A stretch of 64,000 bases of DNA, taken from positions 124,001 to 188,000 of the forward strand of contig NZ_KE386906.1 of assembly GCF_000429465.1 (NCBI RefSeq), given 5' to 3'. How positions within the stretch are numbered: position 1 is the first letter of the stretch; each line of letters opens with the position of its first letter. Below the pieces are notes generated by a model that saw only the letters and a list, made by a program, of their open reading frames with translations, did not search any database and was not told the origin of the DNA. The translations under genes and the position numbers were made by a program. Positions 1 through 10,300 of the stretch are shown here, piece by piece. The stretch is from Algoriphagus vanfongensis DSM 17529 (GTDB taxonomy: Bacteria; Bacteroidota; Bacteroidia; Cytophagales; Cyclobacteriaceae).

Positions 1-869
1 CAGACATATTTCGGCAGACGATAGGTGGTATGGGCTTGACAGGAGTGATATTGTGGGTGCGATTTAGGTTGAAAAAAATTCAATCTTCCTATATCAAACA
101 GGTCAATCATAAAGCAAAGAATCTGGGTGAGTTGTTGTCATTATTCGAATCTTGCAATTCGAGTACCTACTCTGTTGCTTGGATTGATTGTCAAAAAGGA
201 GGAAAGGATTTGGGAAGATCCATATTGATCTTAGGGGAGCATGCTGATCTAGATGAGCTTGAGACTACTGATCAACGGAATTTCCCTTTAAAGTCTCATT
301 CAAATAAACATGTGTCGGTACCATTTCATTTTCCTTCTGGAATGCTAAATCGATGGACCGTCTCGATATTTAATCATTTGTATTTTCATAAAGAGTTCCA
401 AAGTAGCAGAAGCTTTCTGGCTCATTATGATCCTTTTTTTTACCCCTTGGACAAAATTCTTCATTGGAATCGGATTTATGGTAAAAAGGGGTTTCTTCAG
501 TATCAATTTGTCATTCCATTTGAGGCAGGAGCAGAAGGACTTGAATTGATATTACAAAAGATATCTGCTTCTGGTTTTGCTTCATTCTTGGCAGTTTTGA
601 AAACTTTTGGTCCTTCTACATCTTTGGAATCCGACATTTCATTTCCACAGAAAGGATATACACTCGCATTGGATTTTCCGGTGTCCTCAGGAATTTTTGA
701 ACTATTGGATGAATTAGATCAGCTTGTTTTAAATTTTGGAGGAAGGGTATATTTGACCAAAGATGCGCGAATGTCCCCAGAGACTTTTCAAAAAATGTAT
801 CCATTGGGCTTTCCAACTCAACCTAAATTTTCCTCTCTCCAATCACAGAGGCTTAAGTTACACATATGA
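1..869 (+). CDS. DprE1-like FAD-dependent oxidase, C-terminal part (5' end outside window)
   Basis: The reading frame is open from the window edge and reads through the first ATG (position 30), so this is the C-terminal part of a longer protein. The text around position 24-60 gives GGMGLTG, which is typical of the vanillyl-alcohol-oxidase/DprE1 flavoprotein family. Near the C-terminus are FLAVLKTFGP, LSFP-like ISFPQKGYTLALDFP, GGRVYLTKDAR and MYPLGFP. These follow, in order, the motifs of decaprenylphosphoryl-beta-D-ribose 2'-oxidase. DprE1 oxidises the 2'-OH of polyprenyl-phospho-ribose, and DprE2 then reduces the keto product to the arabinose epimer; a DprE2-like SDR lies one gene downstream. 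The stop overlaps the next start (ATGA). The residue at the mycobacterial Cys387 position is Ala (codon 666-668), while the Lys in YLTKDAR is kept. Polyprenyl chain length and sugar specificity are inferred. Confidence 0.85.
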   Translation, partial: DIFRQTIGGMGLTGVILWVRFRLKKIQSSYIKQVNHKAKNLGELLSLFESCNSSTYSVAWIDCQKGGKDLGRSILILGEHADLDELETTDQRNFPLKSHSNKHVSVPFHFPSGMLNRWTVSIFNHLYFHKEFQSSRSFLAHYDPFFYPLDKILHWNRIYGKKGFLQYQFVIPFEAGAEGLELILQKISASGFASFLAVLKTFGPSTSLESDISFPQKGYTLALDFPVSSGIFELLDELDQLVLNFGGRVYLTKDARMSPETFQKMYPLGFPTQPKFSSLQSQRLKLHI

Positions 870-2500
870 ATTTTAAACTTTTCTTTCTAAGCTTGGGGAC
901 CGTCCTATTGGGGTCTTTTCTGGCATTTTATGTCAATGGGTTTCCTACTGATGGGATTGACGATGCAAATATTTACATGGTTTATATGCGAAATTTTTCA
1001 GAAGGCCATGGATTTGTTTATAATGTAGGCGGAGAAAGGGTAGAGGGATTCACCTCTCTATTTTGGACCATTCTTGGTGCAGGAATATATCACTTTACTG
1101 ATTCTATCGGGCCAGTTTTGATGCTTATTAATATAGTGGTGATTACTTATTCCATCTATAAATATTTGCTATTTATCCAGGAAAATCAACCTTATGGAAG
1201 TAAGTTGACTGTTCCATTTCAAGTTTTGTTTGCTTCATTGATAGTTGTCATTCCCGGCTTTTTTTCATGGACAGTGATTGCGTTATTAGAAACTGGGATT
1301 TGGTGTTCAGTTCTTTCTTTATTGTTATTGTTCGTTCTAAAGAATACTGGAAGGAGCAAAATATCAGATGAGATTTATTTCTGTTCTTTGATAGTGATCT
1401 TGATTTTGATTAGACCTGAATCATTGCTTTGGGGCTTATTTTTTGTGAGTGCTAGAGGCTTTAAAGTTGCATACGATACCAGAAATATACGTGCTTCTTT
1501 CTACCAGATGCTACCCGGTATTATTATTTACATTATCACGATAAGTATTCTAATCACGTGGAGGATTTCCTATTTTGGATTTCCTCTACCAAATACGTTT
1601 TATGCTAAGGTATCTGGTGACAAACTTCATAATCTACTTTATGGAGGCTTTTATCTATATAAAAACTTCCTTCACAACCCACTACTTTTACTGACTGCTC
1701 TTTTAGTGCTGATTAATATTAAAGCAATTTCTAAATCTTATTTGCTGATAATATTGACAGGGTTTTTTGGGGTGACTTTATTTATTCCACTTTATACGGG
1801 GGGGGATCATTTTGGAATGGGTAGGTTTATTCAGCCATCTTTACTTGGGGTTTACCTGTTATTGGTTTTGTTGATCTTTCAAAAGAGGCAGCTTAGTTTA
1901 AAAGAAGTTTCTGCTCTGGTTTTGTTTTTAAGTTTTACGTCACAGAATTCTTGGTATGAGTCCATTTTATTCAGATCCGGACCTATTTCGCATGAATTTG
2001 CTCTGGCTCAGAGTGGTAGGTCTAAGTCTGAAAGACTAAATAAGTTTTTTAGTTATGAGGACGATGGTTATCCTGAGATTGGCGTATTGACCGCGGGTGG
2101 TTCTGCCTATACCTATTTAGGCAAAACAAATGATTTGCTAGGCTTGAATAATTCTGAAATGGCTCATTTTGAGGAGGTAGGTGTTTCTTCGAATGGTCCT
2201 AAAAATCATAGTGGATTCAAGCAAGAAGTATTTTTTAAGCAAGAACCTGATATATTTTTTCTATCTCTGGAGATATTGGAAAATGATGACCCTAGACTGT
2301 ATGAGCCTCTTACAATAGGTGAGTTTTCTAGAGAAGTATTTAAATCAATAGATAGCAATCCTGAGTTCGAAAATGAATTCGATGCTGTTGTTATTTCCAA
2401 TTTGCATTTGGATTACTCTATCAAAACCTTTGCTTCTGAGGACTTTTTGGCCACGCTGGATGTGGAGGATTATAGTTACAAGAAAATATCGTATAAATGA
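866..2500 (+). CDS. AftB-like GT-C polyprenyl-phosphate-sugar glycosyltransferase
   Basis: This 544-residue polytopic protein has an N-terminal membrane segment, then DDANIYMVYMRNFSEGHG and GGERVEGFTSLFW at about residues 33-68. The acidic pair in the first extracytoplasmic loop, followed by the EGxGxVYNxGGERVEG(F/Y) stretch, resembles mycobacterial AftB (Rv3805c-type) arabinofuranosyltransferases and related GT-C enzymes, which use polyprenyl-phosphate sugars on the outer face of the inner membrane. Further hydrophobic segments continue to about residue 350, and the last 180 residues are mostly soluble. It overlaps both the DprE1-like gene (ATGA at 866) and the DprE2-like gene (ATGA at 2497), so it should be co-translated with the enzymes predicted to make its donor. 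The acceptor is unknown. A generic GT-39-type mannosyltransferase is the alternative. Confidence 0.72.
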   Translation: MNFKLFFLSLGTVLLGSFLAFYVNGFPTDGIDDANIYMVYMRNFSEGHGFVYNVGGERVEGFTSLFWTILGAGIYHFTDSIGPVLMLINIVVITYSIYKYLLFIQENQPYGSKLTVPFQVLFASLIVVIPGFFSWTVIALLETGIWCSVLSLLLLFVLKNTGRSKISDEIYFCSLIVILILIRPESLLWGLFFVSARGFKVAYDTRNIRASFYQMLPGIIIYIITISILITWRISYFGFPLPNTFYAKVSGDKLHNLLYGGFYLYKNFLHNPLLLLTALLVLINIKAISKSYLLIILTGFFGVTLFIPLYTGGDHFGMGRFIQPSLLGVYLLLVLLIFQKRQLSLKEVSALVLFLSFTSQNSWYESILFRSGPISHEFALAQSGRSKSERLNKFFSYEDDGYPEIGVLTAGGSAYTYLGKTNDLLGLNNSEMAHFEEVGVSSNGPKNHSGFKQEVFFKQEPDIFFLSLEILENDDPRLYEPLTIGEFSREVFKSIDSNPEFENEFDAVVISNLHLDYSIKTFASEDFLATLDVEDYSYKKISYK

Positions 2501-3231
2501 AAACAGCTCTGATCCTCGGATCCAATTCCGACGTAGGAATAGCTTCCGCTCATAGATTTGCCAAAGAGGGCTTTGATATCTATCTAGCTACCCGAAATGT
2601 GAACCAATCACAGAAAAATTTGGCAAATGACTTGGCAATTAGGTATCAGATAAGTTGTGAAACCTTCCAGTTTGATGCCTTAGATACCGAGGTACATCCT
2701 CAATTTGTTGAAAATCTCCCTTTGATTCCGGATGTTGTCATCAGTGTATTTGGGGTATTGGGAGATCAGGAGCAAGCCTCTCGCAATTTTAAGGAAGCCG
2801 CTAGGGTTGTAAATACAAATTTTTTGGGAAATGTTTCAATACTGGGTCTGTTTGCTGAAAAATTTGAAGCAATCGGCTCAGGTAGTATAATCTGCATTTC
2901 TTCTGTAGCAGGAGAACGAGGTCGAAAAAGTAATTACATCTATGGAAGTTCCAAAGCGGCATTGACCTGCTATCTAAGTGGCTTGAGAGCAGAACTCAGT
3001 TCTTTTGGAGTGCATGTGGCTACTGTCATTCCGGGTTTTATCAAGACCAAAATGATTGGAGATATGCAAACCCCAGCACCTTTGACAGCACTTCCTGAGG
3101 AGGTGGGTGAAGCTGTATACAAGGCTTTTAGTAAAAAGAAAAGCGTCATTTATGTTAGAGGTATTTGGTGGTTAATCATGCTTATAATCAAACTAATTCC
3201 TGAAAATATTTTTAAAAAACTTAATTTTTAA
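2497..3231 (+). CDS. DprE2-like short-chain dehydrogenase/reductase
   Basis: A 244-residue SDR. It has a nucleotide-binding GSNSDVGIA at residues 8-16, a Ser pair in CISSVAG (about 133-139), and the catalytic Tyr149 and Lys153 in YGSSK. HVATVIPGFIKTKM follows, as usual in classical SDRs. Among SDRs, the GSNSDVG variant of the glycine motif and the pairing with a DprE1-like oxidase point to the DprE2 group, which reduces polyprenyl-phospho-2-keto-ribose to polyprenyl-phospho-arabinose. The C-terminal ~30 residues are hydrophobic and basic, and may hold the protein at the membrane near its lipid substrate. Its start overlaps the glycosyltransferase stop by 4 bases and its TAA directly abuts the next ATG. 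Confidence 0.8.
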   Translation: MKTALILGSNSDVGIASAHRFAKEGFDIYLATRNVNQSQKNLANDLAIRYQISCETFQFDALDTEVHPQFVENLPLIPDVVISVFGVLGDQEQASRNFKEAARVVNTNFLGNVSILGLFAEKFEAIGSGSIICISSVAGERGRKSNYIYGSSKAALTCYLSGLRAELSSFGVHVATVIPGFIKTKMIGDMQTPAPLTALPEEVGEAVYKAFSKKKSVIYVRGIWWLIMLIIKLIPENIFKKLNF

Positions 3232-4365
3232 ATGAACCCAAATTTGGTTAAATGGGAGAAGCCCGTCTTTTTTTTGCTGGCCATTGGTTACGGATTCACT
3301 CGTAGTTTGAGATTTCCCAATGATTGGAGTGAAGCTCACTGGTTGATAACCTATGATATGGGTTTGTTAAAACGAGCTCTAGTAGGCACTCTATTGAATC
3401 CTATCTTTTCAAATATGGATGTTAGTCAAGTAGAATTGACTATCTCCTTATTTTCGTTCGTGTCAGTGATGATTTTTATCTGGCTTCTCTGGAAAGTTTA
3501 TCAACCTCTACCACTTTTAGTCGGATTAGCAGTTGTGGTTTCACCCATGGTAGTGATGATGCTTCACCTCAATGGTTATTTTGATTTTCAACTAGTTTTC
3601 CTGGGAGTCCTAGCACTTTATTTGATTAAATATGAACAATTCATTTTAGCCTCAGTGCTTCTTGCCATCGGTATATTAATCCATGAAAACTGCATTTTCA
3701 TTTCGATGCCAGCCGCTTTTTATGCGATTTATTCTCGGTATGATTTCTCATCAAAATTGACTGTTCCTGTATCCAAAGTATTTGCATTACCACTACTTGT
3801 ATTCTTGAGTATTCTTGTTTTCACTGACAGGAATTCAGAAAGCAGTTTAATCCAAGAGAATATCATTACTGGGTTAGGTTACTTTCCTTTTGTGGCTTCA
3901 AAAATTGAATATGTAGCTTATTCATTTACTCACTCATTTGTATCCTATTTCAAGTGGAGGAGAAGTTTCTTAAATCCGGTCTATTTTATGGTTTTCCTCA
4001 ATTGCTTGGGTATGTTTTTTTTGTTAGCGACTGGGAAGAAGAAACAAGAAAAAATAATGCTCGGTTTGATTCTGGGATTTCCATTGATTTTGCAGTTGAT
4101 AGCAGTAGATACAGGCCGTATCTGGATCTTTCCATTGTTGATTGGTTTGCAGCTTATTTTGAATGGAGGGTTAGCAAATCTTGATTCGAGCAAAATTAAA
4201 TTTGGAGCTGCTTGTCTACTAATTGTCAATTGCGTGTACACTATTCCATTAATGGATGATTTAGTAGATCGTGTGCCACTACTAATTAGATGTATGGTAG
4301 CAGCCCTGGCCATTTTTGGTCTTGGGTTTTATAAAAAAGAATTCTGGCTTGCTAATGAAAAATAA
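3232..4365 (+). CDS. Polytopic membrane protein of the glycan locus, unknown function
   Basis: I do not recognise a family. The 377-residue product has roughly ten hydrophobic segments and few soluble stretches. An early loop reads NDWSEAHWLITYDMG followed by RALVG; such W/D-rich first loops occur in multispanning glycan transferases and polymerases, but this is not diagnostic. A conserved-looking IHENCIFIS lies near residue 145. The ATG follows the SDR stop with no gap, and the 3' end overlaps the phosphatase gene by 11 bases, so it is part of the same transcript. A role as a second glycosyltransferase, polymerase or flippase for the lipid-linked sugar is inference from position only. Confidence 0.6.
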   Translation: MNPNLVKWEKPVFFLLAIGYGFTRSLRFPNDWSEAHWLITYDMGLLKRALVGTLLNPIFSNMDVSQVELTISLFSFVSVMIFIWLLWKVYQPLPLLVGLAVVVSPMVVMMLHLNGYFDFQLVFLGVLALYLIKYEQFILASVLLAIGILIHENCIFISMPAAFYAIYSRYDFSSKLTVPVSKVFALPLLVFLSILVFTDRNSESSLIQENIITGLGYFPFVASKIEYVAYSFTHSFVSYFKWRRSFLNPVYFMVFLNCLGMFFLLATGKKKQEKIMLGLILGFPLILQLIAVDTGRIWIFPLLIGLQLILNGGLANLDSSKIKFGAACLLIVNCVYTIPLMDDLVDRVPLLIRCMVAALAIFGLGFYKKEFWLANEK

Positions 4366-4993
4366 TAAAGTTGCGGTATTTGATGTGGATGGTACGCTGA
4401 CATCAAAGGATACTTTTTTGGAGTTTCTAAAATTTGTAAAAGGCAAGAATTTTTTCATTTGGTGTCTTATTGCTAACTCCCCCTACATTATTTTATACTA
4501 TCTCAAATTAATTCCTAATTATCGCCTCAAAGAGTATTTCTTTAGTTTTTACTTCAAGAATGAGCCCGAAGAAGGAGTTTTAAAATTAGGGAGGGAATTT
4601 GCCTTGAGTCAATTTCCAAACCTGATTTATCGAGCCGCAAGCCAAGTTCTGAACTGGCATAGACAGAATGGTCATGAGGTAGTCTTTCTCACTGCAAGTT
4701 CGCCTATTTGGCTAGGACCATGGTGTTCTGAGCAAGGGATACATATTGCGGGTACTGATTTCGAGGTGTCCAATGGTAGATATACCGGTAAAATATTAGG
4801 AAAAAACTGCTACGGAAGAGAAAAAATCCCACGTCTAACTACAATCTTGAATTCCTTGAATATCCATGAAGTTGAATATGCGTATGGTGATAGTCCAGCT
4901 GATCAGTATTTTTTGAAGTTAGCTAAATATTCTATCCCATTTCCATTGACAAAAAAAATAGTTACAGAAAAAATAAATTATGTCCTATCATAA
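4355..4993 (+). CDS. HAD-IB family phosphatase
   Basis: I chose ATG 4355, which gives 212 residues starting a few residues before the catalytic motif; an ATG at 4316 would extend 39 bases further into the upstream gene. Motif I is FDVDGTLT, with Asp10 as nucleophile and Asp12 as acid/base. Motif II is FLTASSP, and motifs III/IV are carried by the C-terminal [19 protein letters not shown] enzymes (phosphoserine-phosphatase-like) hydrolyse small phosphate monoesters. In polyprenyl-phospho-pentose pathways a phosphatase must remove the 5-phosphate from polyprenyl-phospho-5-phosphoribose, and this gene is a candidate for that step; that is inference. Alternatively it could be the phosphatase acting on a nonulosonate 9-phosphate, since neuB starts inside its last codons (14-base overlap). 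Confidence 0.78.
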   Translation: MKNNKVAVFDVDGTLTSKDTFLEFLKFVKGKNFFIWCLIANSPYIILYYLKLIPNYRLKEYFFSFYFKNEPEEGVLKLGREFALSQFPNLIYRAASQVLNWHRQNGHEVVFLTASSPIWLGPWCSEQGIHIAGTDFEVSNGRYTGKILGKNCYGREKIPRLTTILNSLNIHEVEYAYGDSPADQYFLKLAKYSIPFPLTKKIVTEKINYVLS

Positions 4994-6047
4994 AAATCCA
5001 ACTACCGGAAATGCCTATTTTGAGATTTCTGGACGAAAAATCGGTTATGATTTTCCACCATTGATCATCGCCGAAATCGGAATAAATCATGAAGGTTCAC
5101 TAGCTACGGCCAAGGAAATGGTAGACGCTGCACATCGAGCAGGAGCTGAAATGGTTAAGCATCAAACACACATTGTGGAAGATGAAATGTCCAGAGCTGC
5201 TAAGAATACAATTCCAGGCAACGCCAAAGTGTCCATCTATGAGATCATGAAGCGATGTGCTCTAAACGAAGCAGACGAACTAGAGCTTAAAAACTATGTG
5301 GAAAGTAAGGGGATGATCTTTATTTCTACGCCGTTTTCAAGAGCGGCTGCAGATAGATTGATTCAATGGGACGTTCCAGCATTTAAAATTGGCTCTGGCG
5401 AGTGCAACAATTACCCTTTATTAGATCATATAGCTGCATTTGGTAAGCCAATCATCATGAGTACAGGTATGAATACGATAGAAAGTATTCGGAAGGCTGT
5501 TTCTGTTTTTGAAAAGCATGGTGTCCCTTATGCACTTCTTCACACGACAAATTTGTACCCTACTCCAGATCATTTGGTAAGACTGGGAGCGATGGTCGAG
5601 GTCCAAGAAAATTTTCCCAATGCAGTTGTTGGCCTGAGCGATCATACACTTAGTAATCATGCCTGTTTTGGTGCAGTGGCTTTAGGGGCTTCTATTCTAG
5701 AGAGACATTTCACAGATCACATGGACAGGCCAGGACCAGATATCGTCTGCTCAATGGATGAGAAAGCTTGTACAGAACTGATAGAAGGATCTAAAATTCT
5801 GCAATTGCAAAGGGGTGGAACAAAAGGTCCTGCAGAAGAAGAAAAGGTGACCATTGACTTTGCTTTTGCGACTATCTGCACGATCAAACCTATCAAGTCT
5901 GGTGAAAGCTTCAGTAAAGAAAATATATGGGTAAAGCGTCCCGGTAAGGGAGGGATTTTGGCGGAACACTACGAGGAGGTGATAGGGAAAGTGGCCAAAA
6001 GAGATCTAGAAACCGATATTCAGTTGCTTTGGGATGACATTGACTAA
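4980..6047 (+). CDS. neuB: N-acetylneuraminate/nonulosonate synthase NeuB
   Basis: A 355-residue protein with a TIM-barrel NeuB domain (about 25-270) and a C-terminal SAF antifreeze-like domain (about 285-350). Visible family motifs are [59 protein letters not shown] and GPDIVCSMD. The enzyme condenses phosphoenolpyruvate with a six-carbon N-acetyl-hexosamine (ManNAc for Neu5Ac, the 2,4-diacetamido sugars for legionaminate or pseudaminate) in the cytosol. Pairing with a hydrolysing UDP-GlcNAc 2-epimerase and the absence of aminotransferase or dehydratase genes favour sialic acid, but the missing genes could lie elsewhere. The start overlaps the phosphatase by 14 bases and the end overlaps neuC by 14 bases. 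Confidence 0.92.
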   Translation: MSYHKNPTTGNAYFEISGRKIGYDFPPLIIAEIGINHEGSLATAKEMVDAAHRAGAEMVKHQTHIVEDEMSRAAKNTIPGNAKVSIYEIMKRCALNEADELELKNYVESKGMIFISTPFSRAAADRLIQWDVPAFKIGSGECNNYPLLDHIAAFGKPIIMSTGMNTIESIRKAVSVFEKHGVPYALLHTTNLYPTPDHLVRLGAMVEVQENFPNAVVGLSDHTLSNHACFGAVALGASILERHFTDHMDRPGPDIVCSMDEKACTELIEGSKILQLQRGGTKGPAEEEKVTIDFAFATICTIKPIKSGESFSKENIWVKRPGKGGILAEHYEEVIGKVAKRDLETDIQLLWDDID

Positions 6048-7176
6048 GCGAAAAATAGTTTTTCTAACTGGAACAAGGGCGGATTTCGGAAAGCTAAAAT
6101 CTTTAATCGAAATCACCCGAAACCATGCGGAATTTGAAGTACATATTTTCGTGACGGGGATGCATATGCTGGAGGCATATGGATATACATATCTGGAAGT
6201 TAAAAAATGCGGGTATGACAATATTCATTCTTTCAGTAACCATACAGATGAAAAGACCATGGACCTCAGTTTGGCCAAAACAATTGAGGGATTTTCTTCT
6301 GTAGTGCGTGAACTTAAACCGGATTTGATAGTAGTACATGGCGATAGGCTAGAAGCAATGGCTGGAGCAATTGTTGGTGCATTGAACAATGTACTAGTTG
6401 CACATGTAGAAGGAGGGGAAGTATCTGGAACGATAGACGAATTGATCCGTCATTCTGTGTCCAAAATGAGTCACATACACTTTGTCTCCAATGTCAAAGC
6501 AAAGCAAAGGCTGATCCAAATGGGAGAACTTGAACAATCAGTTCATGTCATTGGATCTCCTGATGTGGATTTGATGCTATCTCCCAACCTGCCAAGTTTG
6601 GAAAAAGTCAAGGCCTATTACCAGATTGATTTTCCAACGTATGGTATTGCTATGTTTCATCCGGTGACGACCGAATATGCAAATATGAAATGCTATGCTC
6701 AAGAATTTGTTCAAGCAATTTTAGAAAGTGATCGGGATTATGTGGTGATTTTCCCCAATAATGATTTGGGAAGTGCATTTATTCTTGACGAATATAAACG
6801 ATTAGAAAATCATCCTCGCTTTAGGGTTTTTCCTTCTATTAGGTTTGAATATTTTCTTACTTTATTAAAGAATGCGGAATTGATGGTTGGCAACTCTAGT
6901 GCAGGTATTCGTGAAGCACCTTATTATGGAATACCAGTAGTGAATATTGGGACGAGACAGCAGAATAGAGCATTGCATCAGGATATAATCAACTCTGGTT
7001 ATCAAAAAGACGAAATTTTGCAAGGTATTCATGTCGCGAGTCAAAGCGAATTTGAAAAAGAAGATCTCTTTGGCAAGGGTAACAGTGACCAGCTTTTCTT
7101 AAATTCATTGCTAGAAGATAGGGTTTGGAATGTAGATAGACAGAAAAAATTCAATGATTTGCGATTGCTGGATTGA
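6034..7176 (+). CDS. neuC: UDP-N-acetylglucosamine 2-epimerase (hydrolysing) NeuC
   Basis: A 380-residue protein of the UDP-GlcNAc 2-epimerase fold (GT-B-like). The N-terminus carries [12 protein letters not shown] and the middle carries [36 protein letters not shown] and GSPDVDLML. The C-terminal half has FHPVTTE and [26 protein letters not shown], which form the nucleotide-binding lobe. The hydrolysing enzyme converts UDP-GlcNAc (or UDP-2,4-diacetamido-bacillosamine in LegG/NeuC homologues) to the free ManNAc-type sugar that NeuB uses. The 14-base overlap with neuB supports coupled translation. Confidence 0.9.
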   Translation: MTLTKRKIVFLTGTRADFGKLKSLIEITRNHAEFEVHIFVTGMHMLEAYGYTYLEVKKCGYDNIHSFSNHTDEKTMDLSLAKTIEGFSSVVRELKPDLIVVHGDRLEAMAGAIVGALNNVLVAHVEGGEVSGTIDELIRHSVSKMSHIHFVSNVKAKQRLIQMGELEQSVHVIGSPDVDLMLSPNLPSLEKVKAYYQIDFPTYGIAMFHPVTTEYANMKCYAQEFVQAILESDRDYVVIFPNNDLGSAFILDEYKRLENHPRFRVFPSIRFEYFLTLLKNAELMVGNSSAGIREAPYYGIPVVNIGTRQQNRALHQDIINSGYQKDEILQGIHVASQSEFEKEDLFGKGNSDQLFLNSLLEDRVWNVDRQKKFNDLRLLD

Positions 7177-7329
7177 TGCCGTCTTTGACTAATGGATGGT
7201 GGAAAATGCCAAATGTTATTTCTGAGTTTTTTGTCTCATTTGCTCGGCATGTTTTAAATTGGGTACGATATATGAGGCTTTTCTCTTTTATCCCTACTAG
7301 GGATGGATTAAGTGGAGCTGAAGGATTGC

Positions 7330-10300
7330 ATGAAGAAAAGAATTACCCGACTAATTTCTCAAAGTAACCAAGTAGTGAAGGCACTTCTTGGAATGGCAAT
7401 GCTATTGGCCTTGCCATTTTTTGTTTTTGGACAAGTCACGGTTCCTAGAGCCGGATTCCCATACTGTCAGCCATTTACTGGCACCACGGTGAACCCCAAT
7501 TCATTGCCTTTTACAATTGCACGAGGTAATACAGTTATAGATTATGGGACCGGTCAAGTGTCTCCAGATGAAGATTTGATCCTAACAGGCAATGCACTTC
7601 AACTTACTTCTACAGTTTCTAATCGTAGGGGATATGTCTTAATTGATTTGCCATTTTCTTCTGAGTATGGAATTAAGGCATCTTTTGAATATTTTATTCA
7701 TACACCAGGTGGTAATGGGTTGGGAGATGGAATTGGCTTTTTCTTGATTGATGGAGCTATAACTTCGAGTACTTTTCAGATCGGTGGAGTCGGAGGATCA
7801 TTGGGTTATGCTCCTCATGGTAGTGATGGCGCTGGTACATACAGTACAAGTGGAATTACGGGAGGATACATGGGGATTGGCTTCGACGTCTTAGGAAATC
7901 ATGGTAATTATCACGAGAAAAAATATGGTGGATTTCATGATCCAAACCAATTTAATTACACCAGCCCTCCATTGACAAGACAAATGTATCCTGATGGGAT
8001 TACAATTAGAGGTCCATTAAATTCTGCTGATGTATCTAGAAGAAATGGCAGCCCCACGGCTGATGCTACTAATATCGCTTTGGATAGCTATCAGTTTGTG
8101 GAAGGTAAGATTACTTATTTTGATCCTACTCCTGGAGCATATTCCCATTATGGTGGGACCGAATATAGAGTTGTAAATGGTTCTGGAAATTTATATGTCA
8201 CAAATCCTACCAAATTTCTGGGAATGAGTGATATGTTTAAAATTGGGTCAGGTTTACGTCCTGAGGATTTGAATTGCTCTTTTCCTTTACCAGATGGATA
8301 TAGAAAGGTTTTTATAAACCTTGAACCAACAGGTAATCCAATGTCTCCTTACCTCATTTCATTAGATATGTTGGTGGGAAGTAATCCAGTACCTGTTAAT
8401 ATCTTTAATGGTGTGCCTTATACTAATAAGCCTGCTCCAGCCACCCTGAAAGTTGGTTTTACAGCCTCTACCGGTGGTGGGTTTTTTAGCACTCAGGAAA
8501 TTAGAAATGTAGCAGTTCAGGTATCTAGTATTGAAGATCAAGCAAAGCCTTTGCCCCCTTCTTTATTTAGGGAGATTTGTGTGGAAGATCAGCAAGAAGT
8601 TGAGCTTCCATTTTGTGTAGAATTGCCTTCATCTTCCAATGCTTTTATTCAGTGTATTCAGCTTTATGATACTGATCCGGGGCCAGGTGATAATAATTTT
8701 GCTACAGATACTTATGAGTGCGGGCTATCTGGCTATTGCGCACAGCGTTGTAATGAAACCTTCAAAAGATTAGACGCAATTGATCCTCTAACCGGAAATA
8801 AAGTTGGAGAGTTTATTGGCGAATTGAGCGATGAAGTTGCCGTTGGTGAATTTAATCAAGCAGTGATTCGCTATGTAAGAACGGACATGAGTTTCTATGG
8901 CACCGTTACAGCTTGGTACAAGATTGTGGACAATTTTGGGCTTGAATCAGATGGTGTTCCTATTTCAATAACAATCAATCCTGTTCCTAAAATTCAAAGT
9001 ATTGGAACCAAAACAGATGTGACTTGTGACGGTCAGGGAGATGGTTCTATTACAGGAGTTGTTCTTACCGATTTGGCTGAACCAGGTAAATATCAAGTTG
9101 AATTCTTGGATGACGCAAATAATGTAATTCCGTTTACTTTGGTCTCTGAGTCTCAACAAGCAAATGGTTTTTGGACAGCAACTTTTGATCTTACGGGACT
9201 TAATTTGGCGGCATACAGAGTGAGAGTAACCAATCCAAATGTGGCAGGATTAGGCGACCAATGCTCTGATGACTTTGATGAGGTTCCATCTTCTGATCCT
9301 TGTGATGCGGAATTTAATCTGCACGAATTGACCCAGCAAATGGGGACCCCTGTGGATTTGCAACCCTATGAGGATACGATTTGTGAGCTAAATGATGCAG
9401 TGGTTTCCCCTTCAATAGATCCTGTTTATAACCCAAATGGTCTTCCTGTTCCATTTAAGTGGTATGCAGACGAGAACAGGTCACAAGAATTGGTTACCGG
9501 ATCTACAACCATAGATGGAGCCCCTGTAGATGTTGAGGTTGCAGCTGATGGTACTATCACCATCACTGGATTATTAGCTGATGGTACTAATCCGAAAACC
9601 TACTCTTTCTATGTAGAAACTGATTTCCGGGACAATAGTGGGAGTAATTCAGGTAACTTTTGTCAATATGATGGGACAGTTTCAACTGTAGCAACCATTA
9701 CCGTTCATCCAGCTATCAACATACAGATAGTTGAAACTCCAGATTGGTGTCGCGAAAATATCGGTACTATAGAGGTGACTGCGATCGGAGGAACAGGTGC
9801 CAAGGAATTTTATTTGTATGAAGTAGGGAATACAAATCCGATTCAACAAAGTGGTGCGATAAATGGAACTAGTTTTACTTTCACTGGCCTTTACCCAGGT
9901 GATTATGAAGTAGAGGTTGTCACTCAAAACCCAACCTGTACCAATTTACTAAGTCCAATCACCGTTGAGGGACCTGAAATTCCATTGGCTCTTACAGAGG
10001 TTTCCAAATCAGAGGAATTCTGTGACCTTCAAAATGGATCTTTAACCTTTTCACTTTCAGGTGGAAATACTCCATACAATTCTATTCTAGTAGGAGGGGT
10101 AGATGTCAATACCTTGAGCATAACTCAGACCGGGGATAATTATCTAGTAGAAGATTTAGCTGGAGGAACCTACACCATCGAGGTGTTGGACGGCCAGAAT
10201 TGTCCGATCAGTATTTCTATAGATGTTCCTTATGAAATTCCTTCTGAATTTGGAACGATACCGGATGAAGTCTGTGAGGGCCAAACGGCTACCGTACAGG

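Noticed and set aside
30..869. ATG at position 30 as the true start of the first gene
   Set aside because: The frame is open to the window edge and the residues before that ATG (DIFRQTIGG) belong to the conserved DprE1-type core, so the gene is truncated by the window.
7173..7367. 64-residue frame between neuC and the adhesin
   Set aside because: It overlaps the adhesin's signal peptide in another frame, has no recognisable sequence pattern and no support beyond being open.
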